The position numbers and the translations under genes are program-made. From Deltaproteobacteria bacterium (GTDB lineage: Bacteria > JAGRBM01 > JAHCIT01), in the NCBI GenBank assembly GCA_026129095.1, contig JAHCIT010000003.1:248001-312000 (forward strand): a stretch of 64,000 bases of DNA, read 5' to 3'. The stretch's first letter is position 1. Every line of letters begins with the position of its first letter. This document shows, in pieces, positions 27,082-35,646 of this stretch. Under the pieces are notes generated by a model. That model did no database searches. It saw only the letters and a list, made by a program, of their open reading frames with translations, and was not told the origin of the DNA.

Positions 27082-27501
27082 GTGGACATGTACTACCAGT
27101 TTGGCCACGTACTGGTTTTTATCGCGCTGGGAGCGGGTTTCATCGCTATCGCGCTCACCGCGAGCCACCTGGTCGCCCCATCGAAACAGTCGGTCATCAA
27201 GCAAACTTCTTATGAATGCGGCGAACTTCCCATCGGGAACTCCTGGGCCCAGTTCAACGTCCGCTTCTATACTATCGCCATCGACTTCCTGATTTTCGAC
27301 GTGGAAGTAACCCTGCTCTATCCCACCGCCGCCGTATTCCGGAGCTGGGTCGAAAAGGGCTACGGACCGGCCCTTTTTGTATGGGTCGGAACATTCGTGG
27401 TCATTCTGGCCATCGGCCTCTTTTACGTGTGGGGCAAGGGCGACCTGAAGTGGGTGAAAGAGCTGGGCAGCACGGTGCCAAAACCGGGAACAAACCCTTA
27501 G
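27082..27501 (+). CDS. nuoA: NADH-quinone oxidoreductase subunit A (operon 1)
   Basis: Small membrane subunit of complex I, 139 residues with three transmembrane helices. The family signature QTSYECGELPIGNSWAQF lies in the loop after helix 1, with the critical Cys in YECG, and FYTIAIDFLIFDVEVTLLYP at helix 2 carries the conserved acidic residues. The start is taken as GTG at 27082, with GGAGGA (27065-27070) 11 bases upstream; ATG at 27088 is an alternative. It opens the first nuo operon and is 38 codons longer at the C-terminus of helix 3 than the shortest homologues. Confidence 0.93.
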   Translation: MDMYYQFGHVLVFIALGAGFIAIALTASHLVAPSKQSVIKQTSYECGELPIGNSWAQFNVRFYTIAIDFLIFDVEVTLLYPTAAVFRSWVEKGYGPALFVWVGTFVVILAIGLFYVWGKGDLKWVKELGSTVPKPGTNP

Positions 27502-27576
27502 AATTACTGTAATTTCCGCCTTCCGGCGGTTCCGGACAAGGGTTTCAGGCAGGATTTCAGGAGCAACCAGAGCGCC

Positions 27577-28107
27577 ATGACTGACACGAAAACCACAGTC
27601 GCCGTCCCCCAGACAATCGATACCAGCTACTACAGCCCCAAGGACGGCGGCATCATCACCGCCAATACCGACGACTTTCTCAACTGGGTCCGTGCGAACA
27701 GCATGTGGTACATGCTGTTCGGACTTGCCTGCTGCGCCATCGAACTGATGCAGACGGGCGGACCCCGCGCCGATCTCGACCGCTTCGGTGCCGTCTTCCG
27801 CGCCTCGCCGCGCCAGTCGGATCTCATCATCGTGGCCGGGACACTGACCTACAAGATGGCCAGCCGCGTGAAGATTCTCTACGACCAGATGCCCGAGCCG
27901 AAATACGTCATCTCGATGGGTTCCTGCTCCAACTGCGGTGGCCTGTTCGAACAGGGCTATTCGGTATGCAAGGGCGTGGACAAGATCATCCCGGTGGATG
28001 TCTACGTGCCCGGCTGCCCGCCGCGGCCCGAGGCACTCACCGAAGGAGTCATGAAGCTGCAGGAGATCGTCAAGCGTGAACGGTTCCTGCGCCGCAAGAC
28101 CGCCTGA
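27577..28107 (+). CDS. nuoB: NADH-quinone oxidoreductase subunit B (operon 1)
   Basis: Carries the terminal [4Fe-4S] cluster N2 that hands electrons to quinone. The tandem cysteines Cys52-Cys53 ([12 protein letters not shown]), Cys in SMGSC and Cys in [11 protein letters not shown] supply four ligands. An additional cysteine occurs in CSNCGG. The 176-residue length is typical. This copy has YMLFGLACC and [12 protein letters not shown] where the operon-2 copy has PYPFGTACC and LGGRFDLSRYG, so the two NuoB are distant paralogues rather than a recent duplication. Confidence 0.95.
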   Translation: MTDTKTTVAVPQTIDTSYYSPKDGGIITANTDDFLNWVRANSMWYMLFGLACCAIELMQTGGPRADLDRFGAVFRASPRQSDLIIVAGTLTYKMASRVKILYDQMPEPKYVISMGSCSNCGGLFEQGYSVCKGVDKIIPVDVYVPGCPPRPEALTEGVMKLQEIVKRERFLRRKTA

Positions 28108-28152
28108 TCTTTAGCATTAGCGAGCCCAACGAAAGGCCGGACAACCCCGCTC

Positions 28153-28773
28153 ATGGACAAGAAGTCGCTGCTCGAAATGGTGTCAGCAAGGTTTGGCGAC
28201 CGCATCGAGTGCGGTCCCGAAGCCAACCCGACGCCTTTCATTATCGTCAGGAACCCGCAGAAGGACCTGCTGGATATCGTCAAGACGCTGCGGGACGATT
28301 CCGGGTTCAGCTTCAAGTATCTGGCGACCGTCGCCGCCACCGATCACCCGCCCGTATCCGAGAAAAAGGGCGAACCGCCGCCCCCCGGTCCCGGACACCA
28401 GTTCTCGACGGCCGTGCTGAAGAGCTACGAACACGGCACGACGCTGATGGTGAAGGCAAAGCTCGATCGCAACAACCCGCATGTGCCATCGCTGGCGGGC
28501 CTCTACGGCGCCGCCATCTGGCATGAACGCGAGCAGTACGATCTTCTCGGCGTGATCTACGACGGGCACCCGGACCTGCGCCGGATCATGCTCCCGGACG
28601 ACTGGACCGGACACCCGCTCCGCAAGGACTGGACCGAGCAGGACAACTACCGCGGCATCCAGACGACCCGCGAATCGATGCACGACATCTTTGCCCGCCG
28701 CGTAAAGGAGACCGAGGGTTACGACTTCCGCCGTGGCGGCAGCGCCGCCGGCGAGGAGACAGCCGAATCATGA
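28153..28773 (+). CDS. nuoC: NADH-quinone oxidoreductase subunit C (operon 1)
   Basis: Peripheral-arm subunit, 206 residues, separate from NuoD rather than fused. The family core at the C-terminal half reads WHEREQYDLLGVIYDGHPDL then RIMLPDDWTGHPLRKDW, the standard NuoC signature. The N-terminal third contains a Pro-rich loop (KKGEPPPPGPGH) not present in the operon-2 copy. Its stop overlaps the nuoD1 ATG (ATGA), so the two are translationally coupled. Confidence 0.93.
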   Translation: MDKKSLLEMVSARFGDRIECGPEANPTPFIIVRNPQKDLLDIVKTLRDDSGFSFKYLATVAATDHPPVSEKKGEPPPPGPGHQFSTAVLKSYEHGTTLMVKAKLDRNNPHVPSLAGLYGAAIWHEREQYDLLGVIYDGHPDLRRIMLPDDWTGHPLRKDWTEQDNYRGIQTTRESMHDIFARRVKETEGYDFRRGGSAAGEETAES

Positions 28774-29906
28774 GCAGCCTCGTTACCCAGCTCAAATCCG
28801 ACGAAATGCTCCTCAACATGGGGCCCCAGCACCCGTCTACCCACGGCGTGCTGCGCTTCATTCTCAAGACCGACGGCGAGATCGTGACGGCCTGCGAACC
28901 CGACGTGGGATTTCTGCACCGCTCGATCGAGAAGATCTGCGAAAAGTGCGACTACCCCGGTTTCATGCCGTATACCGACCGGGTGGACTACCTGGCCGCA
29001 ATGAACGCCAACCACGCCTATGCCCTGGCGGTCGAACGGCTTGCGGGGATCGAGGTGCCGCGCCGGGCACAGGTCATCCGCGTCATCACCGACGAACTGA
29101 ACCGCATCATCTGCCACGGCGCCATCGGCGTCGGCGCCCTTGGCATGGACCTCGGCGCCGCGACGCCGTTCCTCCACGCCATGCGCGAGCGGGAGACGGT
29201 GAACGACATCATCGAGGAACTGTGCGGCGCCCGGCTAACCTACAATTACGTCCGCATCGGCGGCGTCTGGTTCGATCTGCCCGACGGCTTTGTCGAAAAG
29301 GTCACGGCCTTCCTCAACCACTTCGAACTGGCATGGGAAGAGATCAACCGACTGCTTACCGATTCGGTAATCTTCCGCACCCGCCTGATGAACGTCGGCA
29401 CGATCACCGCCGGGGATGCCGTGAGCTATGGCCTCGTGGGACCGGTCCTGCGGGCGACCGGTATCAAGCGCGACGTCCGCCGGGACCAGCCCTACGCGAT
29501 CTACCCGGAACTGGAGTTCGACATTCCGGTGGGAACCGGCACGTTCGGAACGCTCGGCGACTGCTTTGACCGCCATCTGGTCCGCGTCGAGGAAGTGCGC
29601 CAGTCGGTCAAGATCGTCCGGCAGTGCCTGAAACTGCTGGAACCGGGACCGGTGATCGCCAAGGTGCCCAAAAACATCAAGCCGCCGGCCTGGGCCGATG
29701 TCTATTCGGCCGTCGAGGCGCCTCGCGGCGAGATGGGCTTCTATCTCATGTCCAACGGCACGGGAAAAGCCCACCGGTGCAAGATCCGCACGGGATCATT
29801 CGCGGCCATGAGCATCATCAGCAGGATGGCGCCGGGCATGATGATCGCAGACCTTGTGGCATTCATCGCGTCGCTGGACGTGGTGGCGCCCGAGATCGAC
29901 CGGTAA
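28770..29906 (+). CDS. nuoD: NADH-quinone oxidoreductase subunit D (operon 1)
   Basis: The 49-kDa subunit that, with NuoB, forms the quinone-binding cavity; evolved from the large subunit of NiFe hydrogenase. The 378-residue protein shows MGPQHPSTHGVLRFIL (quinone-site His), GFLHRSIEKICEK, MPYTDRVDYLAAM, VGPVLRATGIKRDVRRDQPY and, near the end, KIRTGSFAAMS. No NiFe ligand cysteines are present, as expected for NuoD. Start is in ATGA overlap with nuoC1. Confidence 0.95.
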   Translation: MSSLVTQLKSDEMLLNMGPQHPSTHGVLRFILKTDGEIVTACEPDVGFLHRSIEKICEKCDYPGFMPYTDRVDYLAAMNANHAYALAVERLAGIEVPRRAQVIRVITDELNRIICHGAIGVGALGMDLGAATPFLHAMRERETVNDIIEELCGARLTYNYVRIGGVWFDLPDGFVEKVTAFLNHFELAWEEINRLLTDSVIFRTRLMNVGTITAGDAVSYGLVGPVLRATGIKRDVRRDQPYAIYPELEFDIPVGTGTFGTLGDCFDRHLVRVEEVRQSVKIVRQCLKLLEPGPVIAKVPKNIKPPAWADVYSAVEAPRGEMGFYLMSNGTGKAHRCKIRTGSFAAMSIISRMAPGMMIADLVAFIASLDVVAPEIDR

Positions 29907-29936
29907 GCAGATTCAGAGGGAACGCAGGGACAAGAC

Positions 29937-31403
29937 ATGTTGCAGCAGATCGCAGACAAGTGGATAGCCGGGGAAGGACTTCTCGGCGGCGTATTCCAGG
30001 GAGCGAGCCCCTACCTCGTCTATTCCGTCACGATGCTGATTGGCGCCATCCTGGCGCTCGTTATCGCGGCACATCTGGCAGGCATCTATTCGTGGGCCGA
30101 GCGGCGCATCGCCGGGCGCATCCAGTCCCGCATCGGCCCCAACCGGGTCGGACCGCAGGGATTTCTCCAGTGGGCCGTGGACGGGCTCAAGACCTTCCAG
30201 AAGGAAGACCTGATTCCGCAGGACGCCGACTCCGTGATTTTCCGGATCGCGCCCTACCTATCGTTCTGCGGCATGTTCCTCGTATTCGTCGTACTCCCCT
30301 TCTCCAACACGCTGGTCGTGGCGGACCTCAATATCGGAATCGTCTACATCCTCGCCGTCAGTTCCATCGAAGTGCTGGGCGTGATGCTCGCCGGCTACGG
30401 ATCGAACTCCAAGTGGGCGTTTTATGGTGGCATGCGCTCGGCCGCCCAGCTCGTTTCCTACGAGATCCCGGTGGGGCTCGCCCTTCTGTCCATGGTTCTC
30501 CTGTCCGGATCGCTCAACCTGAACCAGATCGTGCTCTCACAGTCGCACGAGGGGTTCTTCCGGTCGATACTCGCGTGGAACTTCTTCGCGACGCCATTCG
30601 CGTTCATCGCCTTCTTCGCCTATTTCACGGCGGCCATTGCGGAGATCAACCGCGCTCCGTTCGACCTGCCCGAGGCCGAGAGCGAACTCGTCGCCGGTTT
30701 CTGCACCGAGTATTCCGGCATGCGGTTCCTGTTCTTCTTCTTTGCCGAGTGGGCCAACATCTTCGTGATCAGCATGATCGCCGTCGTCGTGTTCTTCGGC
30801 GGCTGGACGGTGCCCGGCGTGCATACCGCCGCCCAGTGGGAAGCGATCACGCCCTACATCATTTACGGGGCCCTCATCCTGACCGTGATAGGGGCCACCT
30901 GGGTCGGCTACCGGATGGGTGTCCGTGCCGACGAGCCCACACGGCTTACCAAGCCCACCGGCGATCTCGGGACGACGATCCTGGCCGTTGTGCTGGGCTG
31001 GGGGCCGGCCTTCACCGCCCTGGCCGTCCTGTCGCTGTTCATCGCCTTCGGGCTGCCGTCGGCCGCACCTGCGGTCATCAAGAACGCCGCCCAGTTCGGC
31101 GTCATCTTCATCAAGGCGCACATTCTCGTATTTCTGGTGATCCAGCTCCGCTGGACCGTGCCGCGCCTGCGTGTGGACCAGCTCATGATGCTCTGCTGGA
31201 AATACCTCATGCCCGTCACTTTCGTCTGTATCCTGGGCAACATGGCCTGGATTGCCTTTATCGACATGAATGGGACGGCCGCGAACCTGACACGCGTGGT
31301 ACTGTTCGCACTGACGAACCTGCTCATCCTGAAATACATCCTGATGGTGGTGCAGAACCTGCGTCACGCGAAAGCCAATTTCGACTTCAAGCTGGCCGTC
31401 TGA
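29937..31403 (+). CDS. nuoH: NADH-quinone oxidoreductase subunit H (operon 1), with internal insert
   Basis: Membrane subunit at the base of the quinone channel. Signatures are YSWAERRIAGRIQSRIGPNR, AEINRAPFDLPEAESELVAG and RWTVPRLRVDQLMMLCWKYL. At 488 residues it is about 150 longer than E. coli NuoH. The extra sequence lies between the sixth and seventh family helices: after VVVFFGGW come two further hydrophobic stretches (around residues 305-330 and 345-375), joined by a charged loop, before the family pattern resumes at FIKAHILVFLVIQLRW. NuoH2 has the same insertion in the same place. Confidence 0.94.
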   Translation: MLQQIADKWIAGEGLLGGVFQGASPYLVYSVTMLIGAILALVIAAHLAGIYSWAERRIAGRIQSRIGPNRVGPQGFLQWAVDGLKTFQKEDLIPQDADSVIFRIAPYLSFCGMFLVFVVLPFSNTLVVADLNIGIVYILAVSSIEVLGVMLAGYGSNSKWAFYGGMRSAAQLVSYEIPVGLALLSMVLLSGSLNLNQIVLSQSHEGFFRSILAWNFFATPFAFIAFFAYFTAAIAEINRAPFDLPEAESELVAGFCTEYSGMRFLFFFFAEWANIFVISMIAVVVFFGGWTVPGVHTAAQWEAITPYIIYGALILTVIGATWVGYRMGVRADEPTRLTKPTGDLGTTILAVVLGWGPAFTALAVLSLFIAFGLPSAAPAVIKNAAQFGVIFIKAHILVFLVIQLRWTVPRLRVDQLMMLCWKYLMPVTFVCILGNMAWIAFIDMNGTAANLTRVVLFALTNLLILKYILMVVQNLRHAKANFDFKLAV

Positions 31404-31427
31404 CGGCACGTTTAAGGAACGCACACG

Positions 31428-32069
31428 ATGGAAGCACAGAAGCAGGAATACCACCCCGAACCGTTCTCAACGGGCTATTTTGCCGACATCTGGAACACCG
31501 CAAAGTCGCTGTTCTACGGCATGTCGAACACGATGAGCCACCTGTTCCGGGCTCCCAGCACCGTCCAGTACCCGGAAGTGGACGTGAAGGCGACGCTTCC
31601 CGACCGCTACCGCGGCTTCCTGACCGTGGACATGGACGTCTGCATCTCCTGCCGTAACTGCGAAAAGGCGTGCCCGATCGACTGCATCTGGATCGAGGAC
31701 GTCAAGCTCGACCGGGTTGATATCATTGGCAACAACGGCAAGCCGAGCAAGAAGATGCTCTACCCGGTCGTCTTCAATATCGACCTTGGCAAGTGCATGT
31801 ATTGCGGTCTTTGCACCGAACCCTGCCCCACTGACGCGATCCACTTCACCAAGGAGTTCGAGCGCGCCACGACGGATTTCCATAACCTGTATTTCGAATT
31901 CGTCTCGCCCGAAGAGCGCAAGGAAGTTCTCGCCAAGCGGGAAAAGTTCGAGGCCAAAGAGGCTGAAGCCAAGGCCAAAAAAGCGGCTGCGGCAGCCGCC
32001 GCTGCTGCTGCCAAGCCGGCTGAAACGGCGACTCCCGCCACCCCCCCGACAGAGCCCCCGAAGAGCTGA
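31428..32069 (+). CDS. nuoI: NADH-quinone oxidoreductase subunit I (operon 1), the only NuoI present
   Basis: Ferredoxin-like subunit with the two [4Fe-4S] clusters (N6a/N6b) linking NuoG to NuoB. Cluster motifs are Cys72/75/78/82 (CISCRNCEKACP) and Cys123/126/129/133 (CMYCGLCTEPCP). After the core (about residue 165) comes an unusual Lys/Glu then poly-Ala and Pro-rich tail (about 170-213), not found in typical NuoI. It is the only NuoI in the window and probably the only one available to both complexes, since operon 2 has none. Confidence 0.95.
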   Translation: MEAQKQEYHPEPFSTGYFADIWNTAKSLFYGMSNTMSHLFRAPSTVQYPEVDVKATLPDRYRGFLTVDMDVCISCRNCEKACPIDCIWIEDVKLDRVDIIGNNGKPSKKMLYPVVFNIDLGKCMYCGLCTEPCPTDAIHFTKEFERATTDFHNLYFEFVSPEERKEVLAKREKFEAKEAEAKAKKAAAAAAAAAAKPAETATPATPPTEPPKS

Positions 32070-32073
32070 AACC

Positions 32074-32097
32074 GGCACCCGTTTTGGGGGCCTTTTT
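32074..32097 (+). terminator. Candidate intrinsic terminator after nuoI1
   Basis: GGCACCC (32074-32080) and GGGGGCC (32086-32092) pair at six of seven positions around loop GTTTT, followed by five Ts (32093-32097). It begins five bases after the nuoI1 stop. It would attenuate transcription into nuoJKLMN, so that part may have its own promoter in the following 270 bases. Confidence 0.5.
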
Positions 32098-32366
32098 CAG
32101 TGCCCCGATTGGACCGATTTCCCTGTGAAACCGGGGGCTTTCGCCACATGGCACCAGAGCGGCGTAAGGCCCTGAAATTGTATACAAAAAACATCCCGAT
32201 GCCCCTTGACCCGGACACCCCGCACGGGCAATAGAGGGAGGCCTCTAAGTGCTCGTTGCGTGGGCTGCATCGCGCCTTAGCTGCCGATTTCAATTGAGCT
32301 TTCCGGCAAATGGCCTTTTTAGGTGAGGCCCTCCGCCGGGGAAGGAATCGGGGAACTCAGGGGAAG
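32098..32366 (+). promoter_or_regulatory. Structured leader / possible internal promoter before nuoJ1
   Basis: This stretch is unlike the rest of the tight nuo operon. It contains a perfect 10-bp palindrome TTGTATACAA (32178-32187), an 8-bp palindrome TCAATTGA (32290-32297), and a nested structure with outer arms CCGGC (32303-32307) and GCCGG (32335-32339) and inner GGCC repeats just before nuoJ1. A TTGACC hexamer (about 32209) could be a -35 element but its -10 partner is poor. No ORF with coding character was seen. The function is unknown. Confidence 0.4.
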
Positions 32367-32957
32367 ATGAAGAACAAGCTCATCGCGGGCCTCTCCGTCC
32401 TCGCTGCAATCGTCGCATCCAGCTTGCTGACCACCGGCGAGCACCCCTTTTTCCGGGCAGCGGCCGTGGCAACCGTGACCGGAGCCTTCGGCGTCATCCT
32501 TCTGCCGAATATCGTCCGGGCGGCACTGTGCCTGATGCTCACGTTTTTCGGCGTCGCCATCTTCTACGTCATGCTGGGGGCCGACCTGCTGGCGGCATTC
32601 CAGGTACTGGTCTATATCGGCGGCATCCTGGTGATGATCCTCTTCGCCGTCATGTTCACCCAGCGTCGCGGCGAGCAGAGCTACCTGAACCCATCCAAGG
32701 GGCCGCTCACCCTGATCGGATCGGCTGCGCTTTGCGGCGGCCTGTATTTCATCCTGCGCAGGATTATCGCCACCACCAGCTTCCCGGTGCGTCCCGAACG
32801 GCCGATCGGCTCGACGGTCCAGGCGATCGGCGACCACATCGTGACCAGTCACGTCATCCCCTTCGAGGTGATCGCCGTGCTGCTGCTCATGACCCTTGTG
32901 GGCACCGTCGTCCTGATCAAGAAAGAGATCAACGCCGAGGAGGACGCGCTCTCTTGA
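32367..32957 (+). CDS. nuoJ: NADH-quinone oxidoreductase subunit J (operon 1)
   Basis: Membrane subunit of about 196 residues with five helices. The family signature is AAFQVLVYIGGILVMILFAVMF, with the pi-bulge helix VYIGG, preceded by IVRAALCLMLTFFGVAIFYV. An in-frame ATG exists 57 bases upstream, but 32367 fits the family N-terminus (KNKLIAGLSVL) and follows AGGGGAAG. Its TGA overlaps the TTG start of nuoK1. Confidence 0.92.
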   Translation: MKNKLIAGLSVLAAIVASSLLTTGEHPFFRAAAVATVTGAFGVILLPNIVRAALCLMLTFFGVAIFYVMLGADLLAAFQVLVYIGGILVMILFAVMFTQRRGEQSYLNPSKGPLTLIGSAALCGGLYFILRRIIATTSFPVRPERPIGSTVQAIGDHIVTSHVIPFEVIAVLLLMTLVGTVVLIKKEINAEEDALS

Positions 32958-33265
32958 ACGAGGCGTTGCTCACCGACTACCTGAACCTCGCCGCCCTGCT
33001 GTTCTGCATGGGACTGTTCGCCATCATCTCCCGGCGGAACACCGTCGCCGTCCTGATGGGCGTGGAACTGATCCTGAACGCCGCGAACATCAACTTCATC
33101 GCATTCAGCCACTATGTCACCGGCCATGTGGATGGCCACATCTTTGCCGCATTTGTCATCATGCTGGCCGCGGCAGAAGCCGCCGTGGGCCTGGCAATCG
33201 TGCTGGTCGTTTACCGCAACTTCCGCAACATCAACATCGACTCGGTCAGCACGCTGCGCAACTAG
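32954..33265 (+). CDS. nuoK: NADH-quinone oxidoreductase subunit K (operon 1)
   Basis: Three-helix membrane subunit of 103 residues involved in the proton path. The essential glutamates are visible in LMGVELILNAANINFIAF (Glu38) and in AAAEAAVGLAIVLVVYR. The start is a TTG overlapping the nuoJ1 stop: the T is the last base of the previous codon and the TGA lies within TTGA. No ATG or GTG is available in frame near the correct N-terminus. Confidence 0.92.
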   Translation: MNEALLTDYLNLAALLFCMGLFAIISRRNTVAVLMGVELILNAANINFIAFSHYVTGHVDGHIFAAFVIMLAAAEAAVGLAIVLVVYRNFRNINIDSVSTLRN

Positions 33266-33289
33266 TGAAACGGAGACCGCCCCGAACCC

Positions 33290-35620
33290 ATGAGTGATGC
33301 CGTCCACGCCGTAAAGCTCGCCGAAGCCGGCTACCTCTGGCTGGTGCCCGCCATTCCTGCGCTGGGTGCGGCAGTGCTCGCCCTGTTCGGACGGCGGCTG
33401 GAATACCCCGGCAAGGATGCGCCGCCCTGGGGCAACGACCCGGCCAGGTGGGACTGGCACGCCCATGACCATCACGGTCACGATTCCCCCGCCGGTCATG
33501 GGCATGATTCACATGGCAGCCATGGTCACGGCGATCATGGACATGGTGACCACGGGCACGATGACCACGATCACGGACACCACGGGCTCGCCCCCGGCCA
33601 GAGCCAGGGCGGGATGAACGTCGTCAATGCGATTGCCAACGCGGCGATCTGGATCCCGTTCCTGATCACCTGCTACGCGGCATTCCAGATTGCCACCCTG
33701 CCCGAAGGCGTCGTCGGCCTCCACAACCATCTCTACCAGTGGCTCTTCATCGGCAAGTTCTCGGCCGACATGGCTTTTGTCGCCGACCGCCTCTCGATTC
33801 TCCCCATGTTCCTCGTGACCGGCGTTGGCGGGCTCATCCACATCTATTCGATGGGATACATGGCCCACGACGAGAACCACTGGCGGTTCATGGCCTACCT
33901 GAACATGTTCTGCTGCGCGATGCTGCTGCTCGTGATGGGCGACAACCTGTTCATCATGTTCATCGGCTGGGAAGGCGTCGGACTGGCGAGCTACTGCCTC
34001 ATCGGCTTCTGGCACAAGGAGATGGCCAACGCGACCGCCGCCATCAAGGCGTTCGTCGTCAACCGCGTCGGCGACTTCTTCTTCGTGATTGGCGTCGCGC
34101 TCATCTGGTGGAACACCGGAACGCTCAACTTCTTCGAGATCAACGCCCAGGCGGGGAACCTCGCCCAGACTGCCGTCGGCGTCGGGGCCATGTCGGTGGC
34201 GACGCTTGCCACGCTCTGCCTGTTCGGCGCCGCGACCGGCAAATCGGCCCAGATTCCCCTCTACGTCTGGCTCCCCGACGCGATGGCCGGCCCGACTCCC
34301 GTCTCTGCGCTCATCCATGCCGCCACGATGGTGACCGCAGGCGTGTTCATGATCGGACGGCTCAACATGCTGTTTGCCGTATCGCCGGCGACGCTGACGG
34401 TGATCGCCATCGTTGCCACGGCGACGGCCTTCTTCAGTGCCACAATCGGCATCACGCAGTACGACATCAAGAAGGTGCTGGCCTACTCGACGGTCTCCCA
34501 GCTCGGCTTCATGTTCATGGGCATGGCGACCGGCGCCTTCTGGGCCGGCATCTTCCACCTGATGACCCACGCCTTCTTCAAGGCCTGCCTCTTCCTCGGC
34601 TCCGGTTCGGTCATCATGGGCAACCACCACGAACAGGACATGCGCAAATACGGCGGCCTGAAGCGTCTGATGCCCGTCACCTATGCGACCTTCGGCCTGG
34701 CGACGCTCGCCATCGCCGGTATCCCGCCCTTCGCCGGGTTCTTCTCCAAGGACGAAATCCTCCACAAGATGTGGGGCTCGCACCATTTCGGCTTCGGCCC
34801 TGAAATGCCGCTCCCGCATCTGGGCAAGATACTGTTCTTCGTGGGCCTTGCCGCCGCCGCCATGACCGCCTTCTACATGACGCGGCAGGTGTGCATGACC
34901 TTCTTCGGCGAGAACCGCGCCGATCCGAAGGTCCGCGACCACATCCACGAATCGCCGCGCAGCGTGACCATCCCACTGGTCGTGCTCGCATTCCTCTCCG
35001 TGTTTGGCGGTTTCCTTGGCTTCTTCTTCGTGCCGGGCTGGAACGTGCTGGAGCACTTCCTGGAGCCGGTCATGCCGGGCATGCACCACATCTGGGGCGA
35101 TTACCACGCCCATGCCGGCGAAGCGGTCCTGTTCGCCGTCATATCGGTGGCGGTAGCCGGAAGCTCGATTCTCGCCGCCCGGGCCATTTACACGAAGAAG
35201 CCCGAAACGGCCGACAATTTCGTCAGGAAGTTCCCCAACCTCCACAGCGTGGTTTACCGGAAATACCTCGTGGACGAGGGGTACGACGCCACGTTCGTTT
35301 CGGGAACGATGGGGCTTTCACGCCTGTCGGCATGGTTCGACAGCACGATCGTTGACGGACTGGTGAACCTTGCCGGCCGGCTGGTGCGGGGACTCCGCCA
35401 GGTCGCCGGATGGTTCGACCGGGTGGTTGTTGACAAGATTGGGGTTGAGGGGACCGCCTGGGTTAGCCAGACGTTTGGTTCCCTCTTCCGCCAGTTCCAG
35501 ACCGGACGCATCCAGACGTACATCGTCTTTGTGATGGCGTGCCTCATACTGGCACTGGCATTTCTGATCGCTGATTTCGGGCGCCTGATGACCACTGCGG
35601 TCTCGGGACCTGTGAACTGA
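33290..35620 (+). CDS. nuoL: NADH-quinone oxidoreductase subunit L (operon 1), with His-rich insert
   Basis: Antiporter-like proton-pumping subunit with about 16 helices and the lateral amphipathic HL helix near the C-terminus. Family core motifs are GWEGVGLASYCLIGFW, QIPLYVWLPDAMAGPTPVSA and HAATMVTAGVFMIGRL. At 776 residues it is larger than usual because of a segment at about residues 55-105, between the first two helices, that contains about 18 His mixed with Asp and Gly (HDHHGHD, HGHGDHGHGDHGHDD, HDHGHHG). That insert is absent from NuoL2. Such His/Asp runs often bind Zn, Ni or Fe; a role in this complex is unknown. Confidence 0.95.
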   Translation: MSDAVHAVKLAEAGYLWLVPAIPALGAAVLALFGRRLEYPGKDAPPWGNDPARWDWHAHDHHGHDSPAGHGHDSHGSHGHGDHGHGDHGHDDHDHGHHGLAPGQSQGGMNVVNAIANAAIWIPFLITCYAAFQIATLPEGVVGLHNHLYQWLFIGKFSADMAFVADRLSILPMFLVTGVGGLIHIYSMGYMAHDENHWRFMAYLNMFCCAMLLLVMGDNLFIMFIGWEGVGLASYCLIGFWHKEMANATAAIKAFVVNRVGDFFFVIGVALIWWNTGTLNFFEINAQAGNLAQTAVGVGAMSVATLATLCLFGAATGKSAQIPLYVWLPDAMAGPTPVSALIHAATMVTAGVFMIGRLNMLFAVSPATLTVIAIVATATAFFSATIGITQYDIKKVLAYSTVSQLGFMFMGMATGAFWAGIFHLMTHAFFKACLFLGSGSVIMGNHHEQDMRKYGGLKRLMPVTYATFGLATLAIAGIPPFAGFFSKDEILHKMWGSHHFGFGPEMPLPHLGKILFFVGLAAAAMTAFYMTRQVCMTFFGENRADPKVRDHIHESPRSVTIPLVVLAFLSVFGGFLGFFFVPGWNVLEHFLEPVMPGMHHIWGDYHAHAGEAVLFAVISVAVAGSSILAARAIYTKKPETADNFVRKFPNLHSVVYRKYLVDEGYDATFVSGTMGLSRLSAWFDSTIVDGLVNLAGRLVRGLRQVAGWFDRVVVDKIGVEGTAWVSQTFGSLFRQFQTGRIQTYIVFVMACLILALAFLIADFGRLMTTAVSGPVN

Positions 35621-35646
35621 TTCTGGCTGCGGGAGACAGCGGGCAC

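Noticed and set aside
33509-35245. Minus-strand open frame (578 codons) opposite nuoL1
   Set aside because: Mirror of NuoL helices; no protein-like hydrophobic pattern, no start context.
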